Both the position numbers and the translations under genes were made by a program. 56,159 bases of DNA. Origin: Lachnospiraceae bacterium. GTDB taxonomy: Bacteria > Bacillota > Clostridia > Lachnospirales > Lachnospiraceae. How positions within the stretch are numbered: the stretch's first letter is position 1; each line of letters opens with the position of its first letter. The notes beneath the pieces were generated by a model. That model was not told the origin of the DNA. It was given only the letters and a program-made list of their open reading frames with translations, and searched no databases. The stretch is taken from positions 1 through 56,159 of the forward strand of contig CASJPF010000024.1 in the NCBI GenBank assembly GCA_949383255.1, given 5' to 3'. Of this stretch, positions 1 through 8,338 are shown in pieces.

Positions 1-559
1 GCATACGCATAAATTTATAGTTACCAGATTTTCGGCTTAAGTTGACGACATTGTTAGGGGAAAGGATAGGAATGGAATCGGTACTTTGTGAATCAGTAAT
101 TATTTTTTCTTTTTTTGGTAAGTCAGTCTTTTGTATATCTTTATTTAATTGCATTGGATTTTCCGTCGTCGGATAACCCGATGTCGGATTTTCCAATATC
201 GGATTGCCCGGTGTTAGATTTTCCAATATCGGTTTATCCAATCCCGGCGGGGTGTCCTCCGGCGGCTGGGGCTGCTCGTAAATGGTGTATTCAATAGCGG
301 TCATTTTGCCTTTCTCGTCGCGCCCCTGCCGCCGCTTGATATATCCGGCTTTTTCAAGCTCCCTTACGGCGGTACGGATCGCGTCGATACTTTCCCGGTT
401 GATCTGTGACAGCCCCACAAGGGTATAATCCCAATCTTCGGGAAGCGACAGCATTTGCGATAAAAGCCCCTTTGCCTTTAAGGACAGCTCCTTGTTGCGT
501 AAGTGGTGGTTGCTCATAACGGTATAGCCCCTGTTGCGTTCCACTCGGAAAACTGCCAT
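1..559 (-). CDS. RepA-like replication initiator of a Tn1549-type conjugative element (3' end outside window)
   Basis: The reverse strand is open from an ATG at 559 to the window edge (186 codons) and starts 6 bases after a GGAGTGA ribosome binding site. The N-terminus (MAVFRVERNRGYTVM) and the following winged-helix-like segment, residues about 15-85, match from memory the replication initiator A / DUF6017-type protein near one end of Tn1549-like integrative conjugative elements. After about residue 95 comes a proline-rich linker with repeated PILEN/PTSGYP/PTTENP units, then a Lys/Ser-rich region. The protein probably binds an element origin. The usual gene order implies that the rest of the element lies to the left of the window and that its end lies within 560-960. 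The family call is by recall; the C-terminal domain is not visible. Confidence 0.72.
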   Translation of the reverse strand, partial: MAVFRVERNRGYTVMSNHHLRNKELSLKAKGLLSQMLSLPEDWDYTLVGLSQINRESIDAIRTAVRELEKAGYIKRRQGRDEKGKMTAIEYTIYEQPQPPEDTPPGLDKPILENLTPGNPILENPTSGYPTTENPMQLNKDIQKTDLPKKEKIITDSQSTDSIPILSPNNVVNLSRKSGNYKFMRM

Positions 560-710
560 AGCTTCATCACTCCTTTGGTTGTGGATTTGTTACGCAATAG
601 AACGGCGATTTGCCGGGTTTAGGTATAAATCCCTGTCCCCGGCAAAAATGCGCCCGCAAAGCCGCTTGTAGCAAGGCTCTTTCTGCCCCTAATGCGTAAC
701 ATGAGGGCAT

Positions 711-760
711 AAAAAAAGCGGCGTTCCTGTTCTCCCTGTTATGGGATAGAGAAACGCCGC
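711..760 (-). terminator. Reverse-strand terminator-like hairpin
   Basis: GCGGCGTT at 718-725 pairs with AACGCCGC at 753-760, and a run of seven A at 711-717 reads as U on the reverse transcript. It would stop transcription entering the RepA-like gene from the right. Confidence 0.55.
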
Positions 761-870
761 GTCTGCGTCGTATTCAGTTTTCATTTATTTTTTCAATGCT
801 GGTGTGCTGTGGTCTTTGGGCTTTCTGTACTCGCAGGGGGTAGGCGCATATCAAGGCTCTTTCGCTCAAA

Positions 871-891
871 AGTAGTAAATTGGTAGTAAAT
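871..891. repeat. Tandem AGTAGTAAAT-type repeat near the conjugative element end
   Basis: Two near-identical 10-mers, AGTAGTAAAT (871-880) and GGTAGTAAAT (882-891), lie side by side. A similar pair occurs just inside the left end of the 32-bp-repeat island (33802-33825). Such repeats next to tyrosine-integrase element ends are often arm-type binding sites; that role is inferred. Confidence 0.35.
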
Positions 892-966
892 TCAGCTTGA
901 AGTTCTGCGTGTATGCCCGTAAATCAAGGCTTTTTTGAGATAATCAACCATTTTAGAATAATAGAA

Positions 967-1225
967 CACCACTTTACAACTTTTTTAATAAATGAAAAAT
1001 GTTGCCCAAATACTTGAAAATATAGCTTTTTCTGTTTCGAAGGGTGCAAATTTTGCTATAGGATACAATATTTGATACCCAAAAAAAGTTAAAATTTGAG
1101 TCCCAAATATTATTTATCACTTTGGGATTAAATCTCGAAACCCAGAAAAATTAGCAAGCCCTATTAAGGCGCCTAAATTCAGGGAATCCTGAACAAGCAA
1201 ATTATTAAAAAGTTGTAAACTGGTG
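967..1225. mobile_element. 259-bp MITE-like element with terminal inverted repeats and flanking direct repeat
   Basis: The left end CACCACTTTACAAC (967-980, continuing as T-rich sequence to about 991) is matched in inverted orientation by GTTGTAAACTGGTG (1212-1225, preceded by TTATTAAAAA). About 23 of 25 positions agree, with one length difference in the T run. The 11 bases GAATAATAGAA occur immediately outside or at the end on both sides (956-966 and 1225-1235), as a target-site duplication would. The interior has no coding capacity. No transposase is nearby, so it would be a non-autonomous element. Confidence 0.6.
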
Positions 1226-2096
1226 AATAATAGAATACATATTCCCTATAAACACATTTGTTTGGATAACATTAAATGAAATCAGTCTTTGACCTATAAC
1301 GGTTCGGAGGCTGATTTTTTATGTGCTAAAAGGTGGCATATATCAGCTATAAATAGTGCAATCTGGCACTCTGAAAAATACTCTCTTTCAGCTATGATAA
1401 TTGCAGGCTTGAAAAAGCTCAAAACAATTCAATAGGACACGCATACACCTGATTTTATTTTCGCCTTTCTATCCGTTTACGCTTGCGTGACGGTAAAGGG
1501 GTGGCAGAATTCCATTTCGTGCGAAGATGTACCTGCAATGGATAACATTGTTGCCCGTGAAGGTAAAAAACGTAAGTTTTTAAGAGCAGAGGATTGTGCC
1601 TACTGGCATGGCAGTCAGAGATAATGAGATAAAACAGCGCCGGAATTTCAGCGAAAAGCATTTTCCGGGAGTGGCTGCCTGTGGATTCCGTCTGGTTGGG
1701 CATGATGGAGGCGCAGCGTGGGATATAAGCCGTCCCAGTGTATGTTACCCGGTTCGGGGACCAGCGAGAGCAATATCTGATATTTTCAGATTGGACAGAG
1801 GGGTAATGTGGCGGAAACGCCACGTTATCCTCTGATACAGGCAAGCCTTGCAGTTATCAGGTAACAGCAGACAAGGCTTTCCTGTATGAGAGGATAATGC
1901 CGGCAAAAACTTCTCTTTTGTTTCAGTCAATGAGAATATGAGAAAGGGCATAACTGTTCAGGACAGCCCCACACATTTACTGCGTGGGGCGTGAGAATAC
2001 CTTTAGCATGATAAAAGCATCCCCCTCACCGAAGGTGATTTTAAATGGGCTGTGGTAACTGTGAAGGTACTGAACAGTTAAGAACAGGTGATTATC
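1226..2096. other. Stretch without a recognisable gene; one GC-rich hairpin
   Basis: Open frames of up to 129 codons exist in overlapping shadows, but none has a convincing ribosome binding site plus a recognisable family. Composition shifts to higher GC from about 1480, like the conjugative-element DNA, so this is probably decayed element sequence. A hairpin with stem GCCCCAC/GTGGGGC lies at 1966-1990. Nothing else was identified. Confidence 0.4.
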
Positions 2097-2552
2097 ATGT
2101 GTAGTAATGTGAAAAGTTTTGAGGTCGGCTTGCTCGTGCATCCGGCAGTCATGTTTATGAACTTCAACAAGTTAGAAAGCAATCTCCGCAGGATTATTAA
2201 GGAGAACTGTATGAAGTGCAGCGTGGCAGGGATAGCGTTGATGAATGAAACTATCGTCAACAAGGGACCGAACAGGGATATTGACCGTGATGCGGTAAAT
2301 ATGCTGATTACCCAGTTGATTACCGGGCAGTATGATACGGTTGTTGTGGAAAATATGTCTGACATAACCGAGGACGAATCCGATCTGGAAGAATTTATGT
2401 ATGATGCCGCCAACATCGGCGTCGTTGCAAGTTCGGGGTCGGTGCGTTCTGCGTCAGTAAATTGTAGGCGGGAAGCCTGCGGCTGTCCTGCCGCCTTTGC
2501 CGCCTGCTTTGCTTCCTTTTTTGCCTTTCTGCGGCGTGTCTTCGCCTTGTGA
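2097..2552 (+). pseudogene. Resolvase-like hypothetical protein, 3' end replaced by unrelated sequence
   Basis: An ATG at 2097 (weak AGGTG upstream; a GTG at 2088 is also possible) opens a frame of about 150 codons. Roughly the first 110 residues look like a real protein, with alternating beta/alpha character and a segment (YDTVVVENMSDIT) reminiscent of serine-recombinase N-terminal domains. From about residue 110 (nucleotide 2425) the frame continues as an Arg/Ala/Phe-rich tail that is simply the antisense of the CD1108-like fragment on the other strand. This is the junction of a rearrangement: the original C-terminus is lost. The resolvase similarity is weak. Confidence 0.4.
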
Positions 2553-2752
2553 CGCTGCCTTTCGGTGGCGGTACGGTTTAAGGCTTTCCCGGTCATGCTC
2601 TCCGCTGTGTCGCCGGAAAAATCGTCTGTTTCCCGGTTACTTGTGCGGGTCTGCTCCCCGGTTGCCTTGTTGGTTTCCACAACGCCGTCACGGGTCATTT
2701 TCTGCGTGGTCTTTGCCTTTGCCTTAAATTCATTCCTGCAAGCCCTGTTACC
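2425..2752 (-). pseudogene. N-terminal fragment of CD1108-family conjugative element protein
   Basis: The reverse frame encodes EFKAKAKTTQKMTRDGVV, then a Lys/Arg/Ala-rich helix and SRLQFTDAERTDPEL. These are typical of the N-terminus of the large CD1108-type (NlpC/P60, CHAP) proteins encoded beside virB4 in Tn1549-like elements. The reading then breaks off at about 2425 into sequence of the opposite-strand gene, so most of the protein, including the membrane and peptidoglycan hydrolase parts, is gone. The start is also damaged: the usual TTG start after AAAGGAGG appears shifted by one base from the coding frame. It lies directly downstream of the mom-like gene on the same strand. Confidence 0.55.
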
Positions 2753-3549
2753 TCCTTTCTGCCTGCCCGTATTTCTGCGGGTTGTAGCGGCATATATCCC
2801 GGTTGAAGCACGGCTGCGGTATCTGCGTGTACTGTTTTTTCCCGGTACGGACGGCAAAGTATAAATCCCTGTCTTTGGGGTAGGGTAAATTCATGTATTG
2901 CGGGTAGCTGTTCAAGATTTCTTTTGCTTCCCCGGTCAGTGGGTAGATATAGCGGAACATGCGCCCATTTATCTTCTCAATGCCCTTTGCGGCGCAAAAT
3001 TCATGGGTCAGCCAGCTCTTTTTTGCAACACCCTCCAACGCTGCGTTTTCCGCTAAAAGCCGCCCGCACTCCGGGGGTGTATCTTTTCCCCGGTTGCGCC
3101 GTCCCGGTAAACGCTCGTTGTGAAATGCCCTAAGTAGCAGAAATTTGCCGCTTGGTACACATACTCGCATTTCCCCATAATGCCGTCTGCCAGTGTGTAA
3201 AGGAAAAGGCAGCCCGTGTTGTACCGTATCCAACGTATGAGTGCAAAGAGCGCAAGGCTGCCGAAATACCCGGTATGTTTTTTTCCGGGAGAAAGCACAT
3301 TTTTCCGATTTCCACATAGGACACTGTTGTAAGGTCATGCGCCTGGAAAATCTTTTTTATTGTCTGTAAGGGCTGTGTCCCCCAACTAAGCAGGACAACG
3401 CCGGAAAGTCGCCCGCTCTCATAAAAGCCTAAGTAATGCCTGTTAAGCCGGGGCAGCACTTTTGAATAGTGGCAGGTGCGGATAAATGTAATCGCCGTTT
3501 CCGGGTCAATCATCTGTACGGTAAGGGCGGTTTTTCTATCTATTGGCAA
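2748..3549 (-). pseudogene. Mom-like GNAT (putative DNA-modification) gene with two frameshifts
   Basis: Three overlapping reverse frames together rebuild one protein of about 265 residues that resembles the Mom-family GNAT proteins of conjugative elements. The TTG start at 3549 follows AGGAGG. The first frame gives the N-terminus (SKVLPRLNRHYLGFYESG, then IGKMCFLPE). The second gives FGSLALFALIRW and YTLADGIMGK. The third gives LTHEFCAAKGIEKING to the stop. The shifts lie near an A7 run at about 3280 and near 3055. Mom of phage Mu modifies adenine; the role of the element-borne relatives is not established to my knowledge. The tail of another small frame (3536-3640) precedes it on the same strand. 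The indels could be genuine decay or homopolymer errors. Confidence 0.6.
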
Positions 3550-3932
3550 GTTCCTCCTGGCGGGTCGTCATTATGCGGTAAAGTTCCGTGTCCGTTGGGA
3601 AGCGGTCTACAAAGGGGAGTATTTTTTCTGGCATTTGTTTATGTTGCAGCAGTTTTTATTTTGTCTAAATAGTATAGGAGGAACGAGTTTTCAGACACGT
3701 CCTAGTACAATGAATAATAAGTTTTTTACAGATTTTTATTTGTTATCACCCAATTGTGAAGTTATTTGCGCTATGATATAATTATTTTATTGTTACTTAT
3801 GCCTCTGCAAAAGGTGCTAAAATATATATCCAAGTATCTGCCTATTAACATTGTATGTAACAACGAAATATCATGTTTATAATATTTTATTGGGTTGGAA
3901 ACAGAAGCTAAGAAAAATAGGGGAAGAAAGCT

Positions 3933-4841
3933 ATGTCAGACAGTCGTTTATTTAGAATTTTATATTATTTGTTAGATAAAGGAGGCGCCACAGCACTAGA
4001 ACTTGCAAAGAAATTTGAGGTTTCCACCAGAACCATTTACCGTGATGTAGAGGTATTAAGTGGTTCTGGAATTCCCATCTACACAGAACAGGGAAGAAAG
4101 GGGGGCATCTATTTACTACCCGGTTATACTTTGAATAAGGCGTTGCTGTCGGAACAGGAAAGAAGAGAGGTGCTGACCGCGATACAGAGTATGTCTGCCA
4201 CCGGATATCATTCGGGAGAAGAGACATTGAAAAAGCTATCTGCCTTTTTCCATATAAATATGGGAGATTGGATTGAGATTGATTTTTCACGGTGGGGAAA
4301 ATCTACTGGTGATAACACAAAATTTGAAACACTAAAAATTGCGGTAATACAACATAGAGAAATAACAATAATTTATGAAAATACGAGTGGTAAGAGAACA
4401 AAACGTACTGTTCAACCGTTAAAATTATCTTATAAATCAAAAGAATGGTATTTGAAGGCATTCTGCTTAGAGAGACAAGATTTTCGACTTTTTAAGCTAA
4501 ATCGTATTATGCAGTTAGAATTGTCCGAGCAGACTTTTGTGCCAATGCCATATCCACAACAGGAAGACAACCCACAACAGACTGATTCGTCGATTGTTCT
4601 TTTATTTTCTAAGGAAATGGCATATCGTGTTTATGATGAGTTTGATGAGACACAAATTAATCATAAACAAAATGGTGATATGATTGTCTCTGCCAAGATG
4701 CCAGTCAATGATTGGCTGGTTGGCTACTTGCTTTCTTTTGGGACACAGGTTGAAGTTATGGAACCAGTATATTTGAGAGAAATTTTAGCAGCGCAGGTAG
4801 AGGAACTCTACAAGAAACTTTGCTTAAAAAATAAGTGTTAA
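3933..4841 (+). CDS. WYL-domain transcriptional regulator (YafY type)
   Basis: 302 residues, ATG preceded by GGGGAAGA. Residues about 1-60 form a DeoR/HTH_11-type winged helix (ALELAKKFEVSTRTIYRDVE), followed by GIPIYTEQGRKGGIYLLPGY, typical of this family. The middle carries the WYL domain (VQPLKLSYKSKEWYLKAFC ... FKLNRI) and the end the WCX extension. Family members are transcription regulators whose WYL domain senses ligands, including nucleic acid fragments. A TATAAT-like -10 lies near 3777. The gene stands alone next to element debris. No target is evident; it could belong to the accessory DNA. Confidence 0.85.
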   Translation: MSDSRLFRILYYLLDKGGATALELAKKFEVSTRTIYRDVEVLSGSGIPIYTEQGRKGGIYLLPGYTLNKALLSEQERREVLTAIQSMSATGYHSGEETLKKLSAFFHINMGDWIEIDFSRWGKSTGDNTKFETLKIAVIQHREITIIYENTSGKRTKRTVQPLKLSYKSKEWYLKAFCLERQDFRLFKLNRIMQLELSEQTFVPMPYPQQEDNPQQTDSSIVLLFSKEMAYRVYDEFDETQINHKQNGDMIVSAKMPVNDWLVGYLLSFGTQVEVMEPVYLREILAAQVEELYKKLCLKNKC

Positions 4842-4902
4842 ATACGATCTGAAAGTTATTTTTTATAGAAAAAAGGTAGTTTGCATGATATAATATTCAT
4901 TG

Positions 4903-4947
4903 AAAAGGTGGGAAGTGCTTGGTTTTAGGGCATTTCCTACCTTTTTT
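4903..4947. terminator. Terminator-like hairpin after the WYL gene
   Basis: AAAAGGTGGGAAGTGC pairs with GCATTTCCTACCTTTT across a 10-base loop and ends in a T tract. It lies between the WYL gene and a convergent small reverse-strand frame and could serve both. Confidence 0.65.
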
Positions 4948-4959
4948 GTTACTAATTTG

Positions 4960-5133
4960 TTACTTGTTCAGTGCTGAAATTATTATTTTTTCATATTTTT
5001 CATTTAAGTATCTTTCTGCTTCTTGGTTTGTTTTAAAAGTAATTCCAAGTTCTTTAATTTCCCATTCTTTATTTGCGTTTAAGAAAACAATATGTCCGTA
5101 TTGTTTAAGTTCAGTTATTTCAATTATTAGCAT
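4960..5133 (-). CDS. Small 57-residue protein coupled to the integrase 3' end
   Basis: The ATG at 5133 follows AAAGGGG at a good distance and overlaps the last codons of the degenerate integrase (stop at 5127-5129), as in translational coupling. The product starts MLIIEITELKQYGHIVF and is a mixed alpha/beta, charged, soluble protein with no family I recognise. The frame is intact while the integrase before it is broken. It is too short for statistical support, so it may be a remnant. Confidence 0.4.
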   Translation of the reverse strand: MLIIEITELKQYGHIVFLNANKEWEIKELGITFKTNQEAERYLNEKYEKIIISALNK

Positions 5134-5905
5134 GTTATTTTACCCCTTTCTTTTATTAATAGTTCAATCGTGTCCCGCAACTGTTCAATGGTTTTGTGGT
5201 TATAGACCCAGTTGCTGACATCCTTTGACTTATGCCACATCAGCATATCAATACACTTTCTGTTGCCCCCGACATTATCAAGTATTGTTTCAAATGTGTG
5301 CCTTGCTTTATGTTGGGTCTTGTCTGCATTAATTTTGCTCATGACTTCTTTCCAAAATGTGTAATATTAGGTTTGTAATATTTTCCTATCTTGATAACTG
5401 AAAAGGTACTTTCTGCCTTTGTCAACCAATATTTGCATCAGTGGTCTGATGCGGGGTGTATAGGGACAATTCTTCCCTTCCCGGATGCTGACTTGATACC
5501 ACCTTGGAAATACCAGTCTTGGGTGTTCACCTGTTCAGTTTTCATGTTCAGCAGTTCGGTCAATCGGAATCCTGTATATAGATAAATCAGGACAGTATTG
5601 ACTCATTCATCAGACTCAATCTGCCAAAGAGCAGTAACCTGTTCAGATATGAAAGGCTGCCGGGGGGTGTCAGGAATCGGCGGAGCGGTTGTAATAGTGG
5701 AATACATTTTTTCAATGATGTCCAGTTCATAAGTAAAGCGGTCAAGATGTCCCCACAGTTTTTTTATTGCCCCTGGGAATACCCACAGTTGTCAATGCAG
5801 TCTTGCATCTGATATGCCCGGATTGACCGATATTTCAAACCATAATGTTTTGAACAATGCTTGAATTTCCAGGACTGAAATGCTATAATGTGATTGTGTT
5901 TTCAA
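5127..5905 (-). pseudogene. Tyrosine integrase, degenerate (stops and frameshifts)
   Basis: Reverse-strand pieces line up as one phage-type tyrosine recombinase. In order they are LWGHLDRFTYELDIIEKMYS and PFISEQVTALWQ; the first catalytic block YTGFRLTELLNMK; SGKGRIVPIHP; VDKGRKYLF; and the C-terminal HKARHTFETILDN with MLMWHKSKDV and NWVYNHKTIEQLRD. The catalytic HxxRHT and the terminal Tyr region are still readable. However, there are in-frame stops near 5790 and 5605 and frameshifts near 5435 and 5365, so no active protein is possible. It probably served the conjugative or phage-like element whose debris fills 1-6300. Confidence 0.75.
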
Positions 5906-6376
5906 TCACTGGATTATAAAATTCAGTCCTTGATGTAGGATCCTGTACCAGTGCGAACAGCACGGGGTTCAATTTTTATGTAAGCTTTAAAAAATATTTG
6001 GTAACGGTTCAGTAACAGTTTATTTTTACTAACTGTTACCCGAAGAATCCATTATTTTATGCGCCCTGTGTCATTCAGGGTAGCAGGTAGCGATTAAAAT
6101 CCCTAGATTCTATATTTTTACTTTTTTATTTATGGATTTATTTTTTAGATAGCTAAAAAATAATTTATAATAAGAACATCACATTTAACCGCTACCAACA
6201 GTTACCGCCTTATAATCAAGGATTTCAACCACTACTTTTATTTTTTATATTTTTCCTGTGATGAAATCTCATCAAGTAGTTTTAAAAATTCCGATTTTCC
6301 TTTATTATTCAATGACTGGTAGCGTTCCAAGATGCCCTTTCCTTCATCATATACAGGTCAACAGGCACGTAATGAA
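5906..6376. other. AT-rich stretch with inverted repeats and an antisense gene remnant
   Basis: No intact gene. GTAACAGTT at 6012-6020 and AACTGTTAC at 6031-6039 form a perfect 9-bp inverted repeat. Related GTTAC-rich words recur at 6188-6206, so this may be an old origin or binding-site region. On the reverse strand 6238-6345 encodes a C-terminal fragment (GILERYQSLNNKGKSEFL..., stop at 6238) of an unidentified protein. Confidence 0.35.
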
Positions 6377-6763
6377 ATGAGAATTATAGTTGATTCATTG
6401 GATATTATGAAAAAGACATCTGATATTGATACATTTTTATCCAGATATGACACTGCTATAAAATGTACAATGACACTCCTACAGGCGAAAAAGGCAGGAG
6501 TGCCAATTGCAATGTCAGATGATTTTTATGATTTTTTGGTTAATATGAAAAGTGAATCATTGGCTACAGTATTGCATTGTTCGTTTCAAAGAGAGCTAAG
6601 CGAGATTAATAAGTTGAAAACTGAAAGTGGGAAACTGAATCGGATAGACAGGTATCAGGAGAAATTGAAAGGAATGTATGAAGATGTGTTTGAGCTTGTT
6701 GCAGATGATGCATACAATGACGTAATGCAGAAATTGGATTTTCTAAAAACGAAATTTAATTAA
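6377..6763 (+). CDS. Hypothetical helical protein, possibly 5'-truncated
   Basis: The frame is open from 6332, but its first 15 codons overlap the antisense remnant, and the internal ATG at 6377 (MRIIVDSLDIMKKTSDID) is a more natural beginning. No good ribosome binding site is seen at either start. The 128-residue product is almost wholly helical and charged, with conserved-looking blocks (DIDTFLSRYDTAIKCTMTL, then a predicted coiled segment around NRIDRYQEKLKGMYEDV). Similar C-terminal blocks occur in uncharacterised clostridial proteins near phage genes, by recall only. It could be the surviving C-terminal half of a longer protein. Function unknown. Confidence 0.5.
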   Translation: MRIIVDSLDIMKKTSDIDTFLSRYDTAIKCTMTLLQAKKAGVPIAMSDDFYDFLVNMKSESLATVLHCSFQRELSEINKLKTESGKLNRIDRYQEKLKGMYEDVFELVADDAYNDVMQKLDFLKTKFN

Positions 6764-6832
6764 AAAAAAGATGAAAATTTACTATAGTTATAGTATAATG
6801 AGGATATCGTTATATAAAGGAGGAATTAAATA

Positions 6833-7474
6833 GTGAAAAAGAAAACAGTGTTACTAACTGGAGTATTGGTATGTTTGATGTTGAATGCTTGTAGCACAGA
6901 ATCCGCAGTAAATACACCGAAGAACAACAGTGTACAGAATGTTGCCGCTGAGGTGGCGCAAGAACAAGATACAGAGAGTGAACAAGCAAAGGATACAGCA
7001 AGTGAACAAGCGGCAGAGCCTGATACATCAACTGAAATGCAGGATATGGAAACGGTGTATGCTTTGGGAGAAAATGCGGTACTCGGGGATTGGGGAATTA
7101 GTGTAACAGATGCAAAGATAGTCGAATCTATCGCAGCAAATTATGGAACTTTTTCACCGGACTCAACTGACAGTAAGTATGCACATTTATTTGTAACTGT
7201 TACCAATAATGGAAAGCAAGCTGATAATTTTCTTCCCACATTTGGTTTGGGTGATGATGTAACTGCAAAAGTGTTATATGGGGAAGGTTATGAATTTTCT
7301 GCTACAAATCTGCTGGGGTATACCAATGAAATGCATGATTCAACAATAAACCCATTATCCTCCAAAGATGGAGAGATTGCATTTGAAATTCCAAATAGTG
7401 TAGCAGACTCTGAGAATGAATTGTTTGTAAGGTTTTCTTCGGGAAACGAATCAGTAACATTTAAAATCAGATAA
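6833..7474 (+). CDS. Lipoprotein with DUF4352-like immunoglobulin-fold domain
   Basis: The GTG start lies 8 bases after AAAGGAGG, and a TATAAT element at 6794-6799 supplies a likely -10. The first 20 residues are a signal peptide ending in a lipobox, LMLNACS, so the mature protein should be anchored on the outer face of the membrane through Cys20. A Glu/Gln/Ser-rich linker (residues about 30-65) leads to a DUF4352-type beta domain (VYALGENAVLGDWGISVTD ... YAHLFVTVTNNGKQ) to residue 213. Such proteins are common surface lipoproteins; their ligand is not known. A terminator follows. Confidence 0.82.
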   Translation: MKKKTVLLTGVLVCLMLNACSTESAVNTPKNNSVQNVAAEVAQEQDTESEQAKDTASEQAAEPDTSTEMQDMETVYALGENAVLGDWGISVTDAKIVESIAANYGTFSPDSTDSKYAHLFVTVTNNGKQADNFLPTFGLGDDVTAKVLYGEGYEFSATNLLGYTNEMHDSTINPLSSKDGEIAFEIPNSVADSENELFVRFSSGNESVTFKIR

Positions 7475-7479
7475 GAAAA

Positions 7480-7514
7480 AAATCTCCGCTTGTAGAATCA
7501 AGTGGAGATTTTTT
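7480..7514 (+). terminator. Rho-independent terminator of the lipoprotein gene
   Basis: AAATCTCCGCTTG and CAAGTGGAGATTT form a 13-position stem with one mismatch and a 6-base loop. It is followed by a T run, directly after the stop codon. Confidence 0.8.
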
Positions 7515-7582
7515 AATAATGCTTGACTTTTGCACAAGCAAATACTATTCTTTATGTACGCGCAAAAAGTAAGGTGATGAAA

Positions 7583-7761
7583 ATGTCCCCAAGAATAGGC
7601 AGAACTACAACAAATAAAAAACAGAACGTTTAGAGATTCGGCTTGCACCTAATGAGTTAAAATTAATGGAAGAGTGTTCAAAAATTTTGAATGTAAGCAA
7701 GACGGACGTGATAAACAGAGGTGTGAAATTAGTAAAGGCTGAAATCGATAAAAAGAAATAA
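7583..7761 (+). pseudogene. Ribbon-helix-helix (DUF1778-like) protein with a one-base frameshift
   Basis: The ATG at 7583 begins MSPRIGRTTTNKK and hits a stop at about codon 17. Shifting one base within the A-rich run near 7615-7626 gives ERLEIRLAPNELKLMEECSK and NVSKTDVINRGVKLVKAEID to a stop at 7761. The reconstructed 60-residue protein is a typical small RHH DNA-binding or antitoxin-like protein. A single missing A would explain the break, so a homopolymer sequencing error is as likely as a real mutation. Confidence 0.6.
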
Positions 7762-7800
7762 GAGTTGCCCCGCTGGTAACGATAACAACTCTCATAATCA

Positions 7801-7850
7801 GAAGTTGACTATCTGATAAATCTTATCATATCAGATAGTGAAACTTCTTT
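7801..7850. terminator. Long imperfect hairpin
   Basis: GAAGTTGACTATCTGATA pairs with TATCAGATAGTGAAACTTC across a short loop, followed by TTTC. It lies between the RHH gene and a small frame and may act as a terminator or attenuator. Confidence 0.45.
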
Positions 7851-7882
7851 CAAGAACAGATTTTTGAAAGGAGATTTTTATT

Positions 7883-7978
7883 ATGCAGAAGATGATTATT
7901 GAAATGATGAAAAAGGCAGATGAAAGAAAACTCATTTACTTTTTTTGTGAAGGGTTTGATGGGAGGTGTAGGTGTTGA
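7883..7978 (+). CDS. Small 31-residue frame, probably a mobile-element peptide
   Basis: The ATG lies 10 bases after GAAAGGAG. The product starts MQKMIIEMMKKADERKL and resembles, by recall, short conserved helical peptides (LIEMMKKADxRKLxLIY) that precede phage regulatory genes in clostridia; here the C-terminus diverges. It overlaps the next frame by a few bases. Low certainty. Confidence 0.35.
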   Translation: MQKMIIEMMKKADERKLIYFFCEGFDGRCRC

Positions 7979-7980
7979 AA

Positions 7981-8220
7981 ATGAATAATAACTTACAGGT
8001 TTTCAACAACCCTGAATTGAATTTGCAGATACGAACAATCTTGAATGATGATAATAGCATTTCTGTTAATTTAGAGGATACGGCAAAAGGATTCGGATTC
8101 ACCCGTATTGCCAAAAGTGGTAATGAAATAGGTGGATTTATGGCGAATAAAAAATAGCCGATTACTGGAAAAAACGATTTGAACTGATTGAACAGTCACA
8201 GCATCAGCAAGGGGGTCAGT
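7981..8220 (+). pseudogene. Phage antirepressor N-terminus fused to a phage head-protein scrap
   Basis: The frame from 7981 (MNNNLQVFNNPELNLQIRTI, then ISVNLEDTAKGFGFTRIAKSG) matches the N-terminus of phage Rha/antirepressor proteins but stops at 8157 after about 58 codons. Immediately after, another frame reads DYWKKRFELIEQSQHQQG, like a piece of SPP1-type phage minor head proteins. Neither is complete. The two pieces come from different prophage modules joined by deletion. Confidence 0.5.
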
Positions 8221-8338
8221 GCTATGCTGAACAAGTCACAACTGTACTGTTTCAATGGAATAATTGAGATTGGAAAGGAGTACAGTTATGTGTTATATAA
8301 AAGAAGTTAAAAAAGAACTAATTTTAGGTTATTGTATA

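Noticed and set aside
1455..1951. Overlapping frames on both strands (79-129 codons) in the gene-poor stretch
   Set aside because: No ribosome binding sites, mutual overlap and no recognisable family; treated as chance frames in decayed element DNA.
2078..2857. A single 259-codon reverse frame
   Set aside because: It is a chimera: the first half is the CD1108-like fragment, and the second is the antisense of the resolvase-like frame. Not one protein.
4919..5218. Hydrophobic 99-codon forward frame that looks like a membrane protein
   Set aside because: It is antisense to the integrase 3' end and the coupled 57-residue frame; the hydrophobicity comes from AT-rich antisense.
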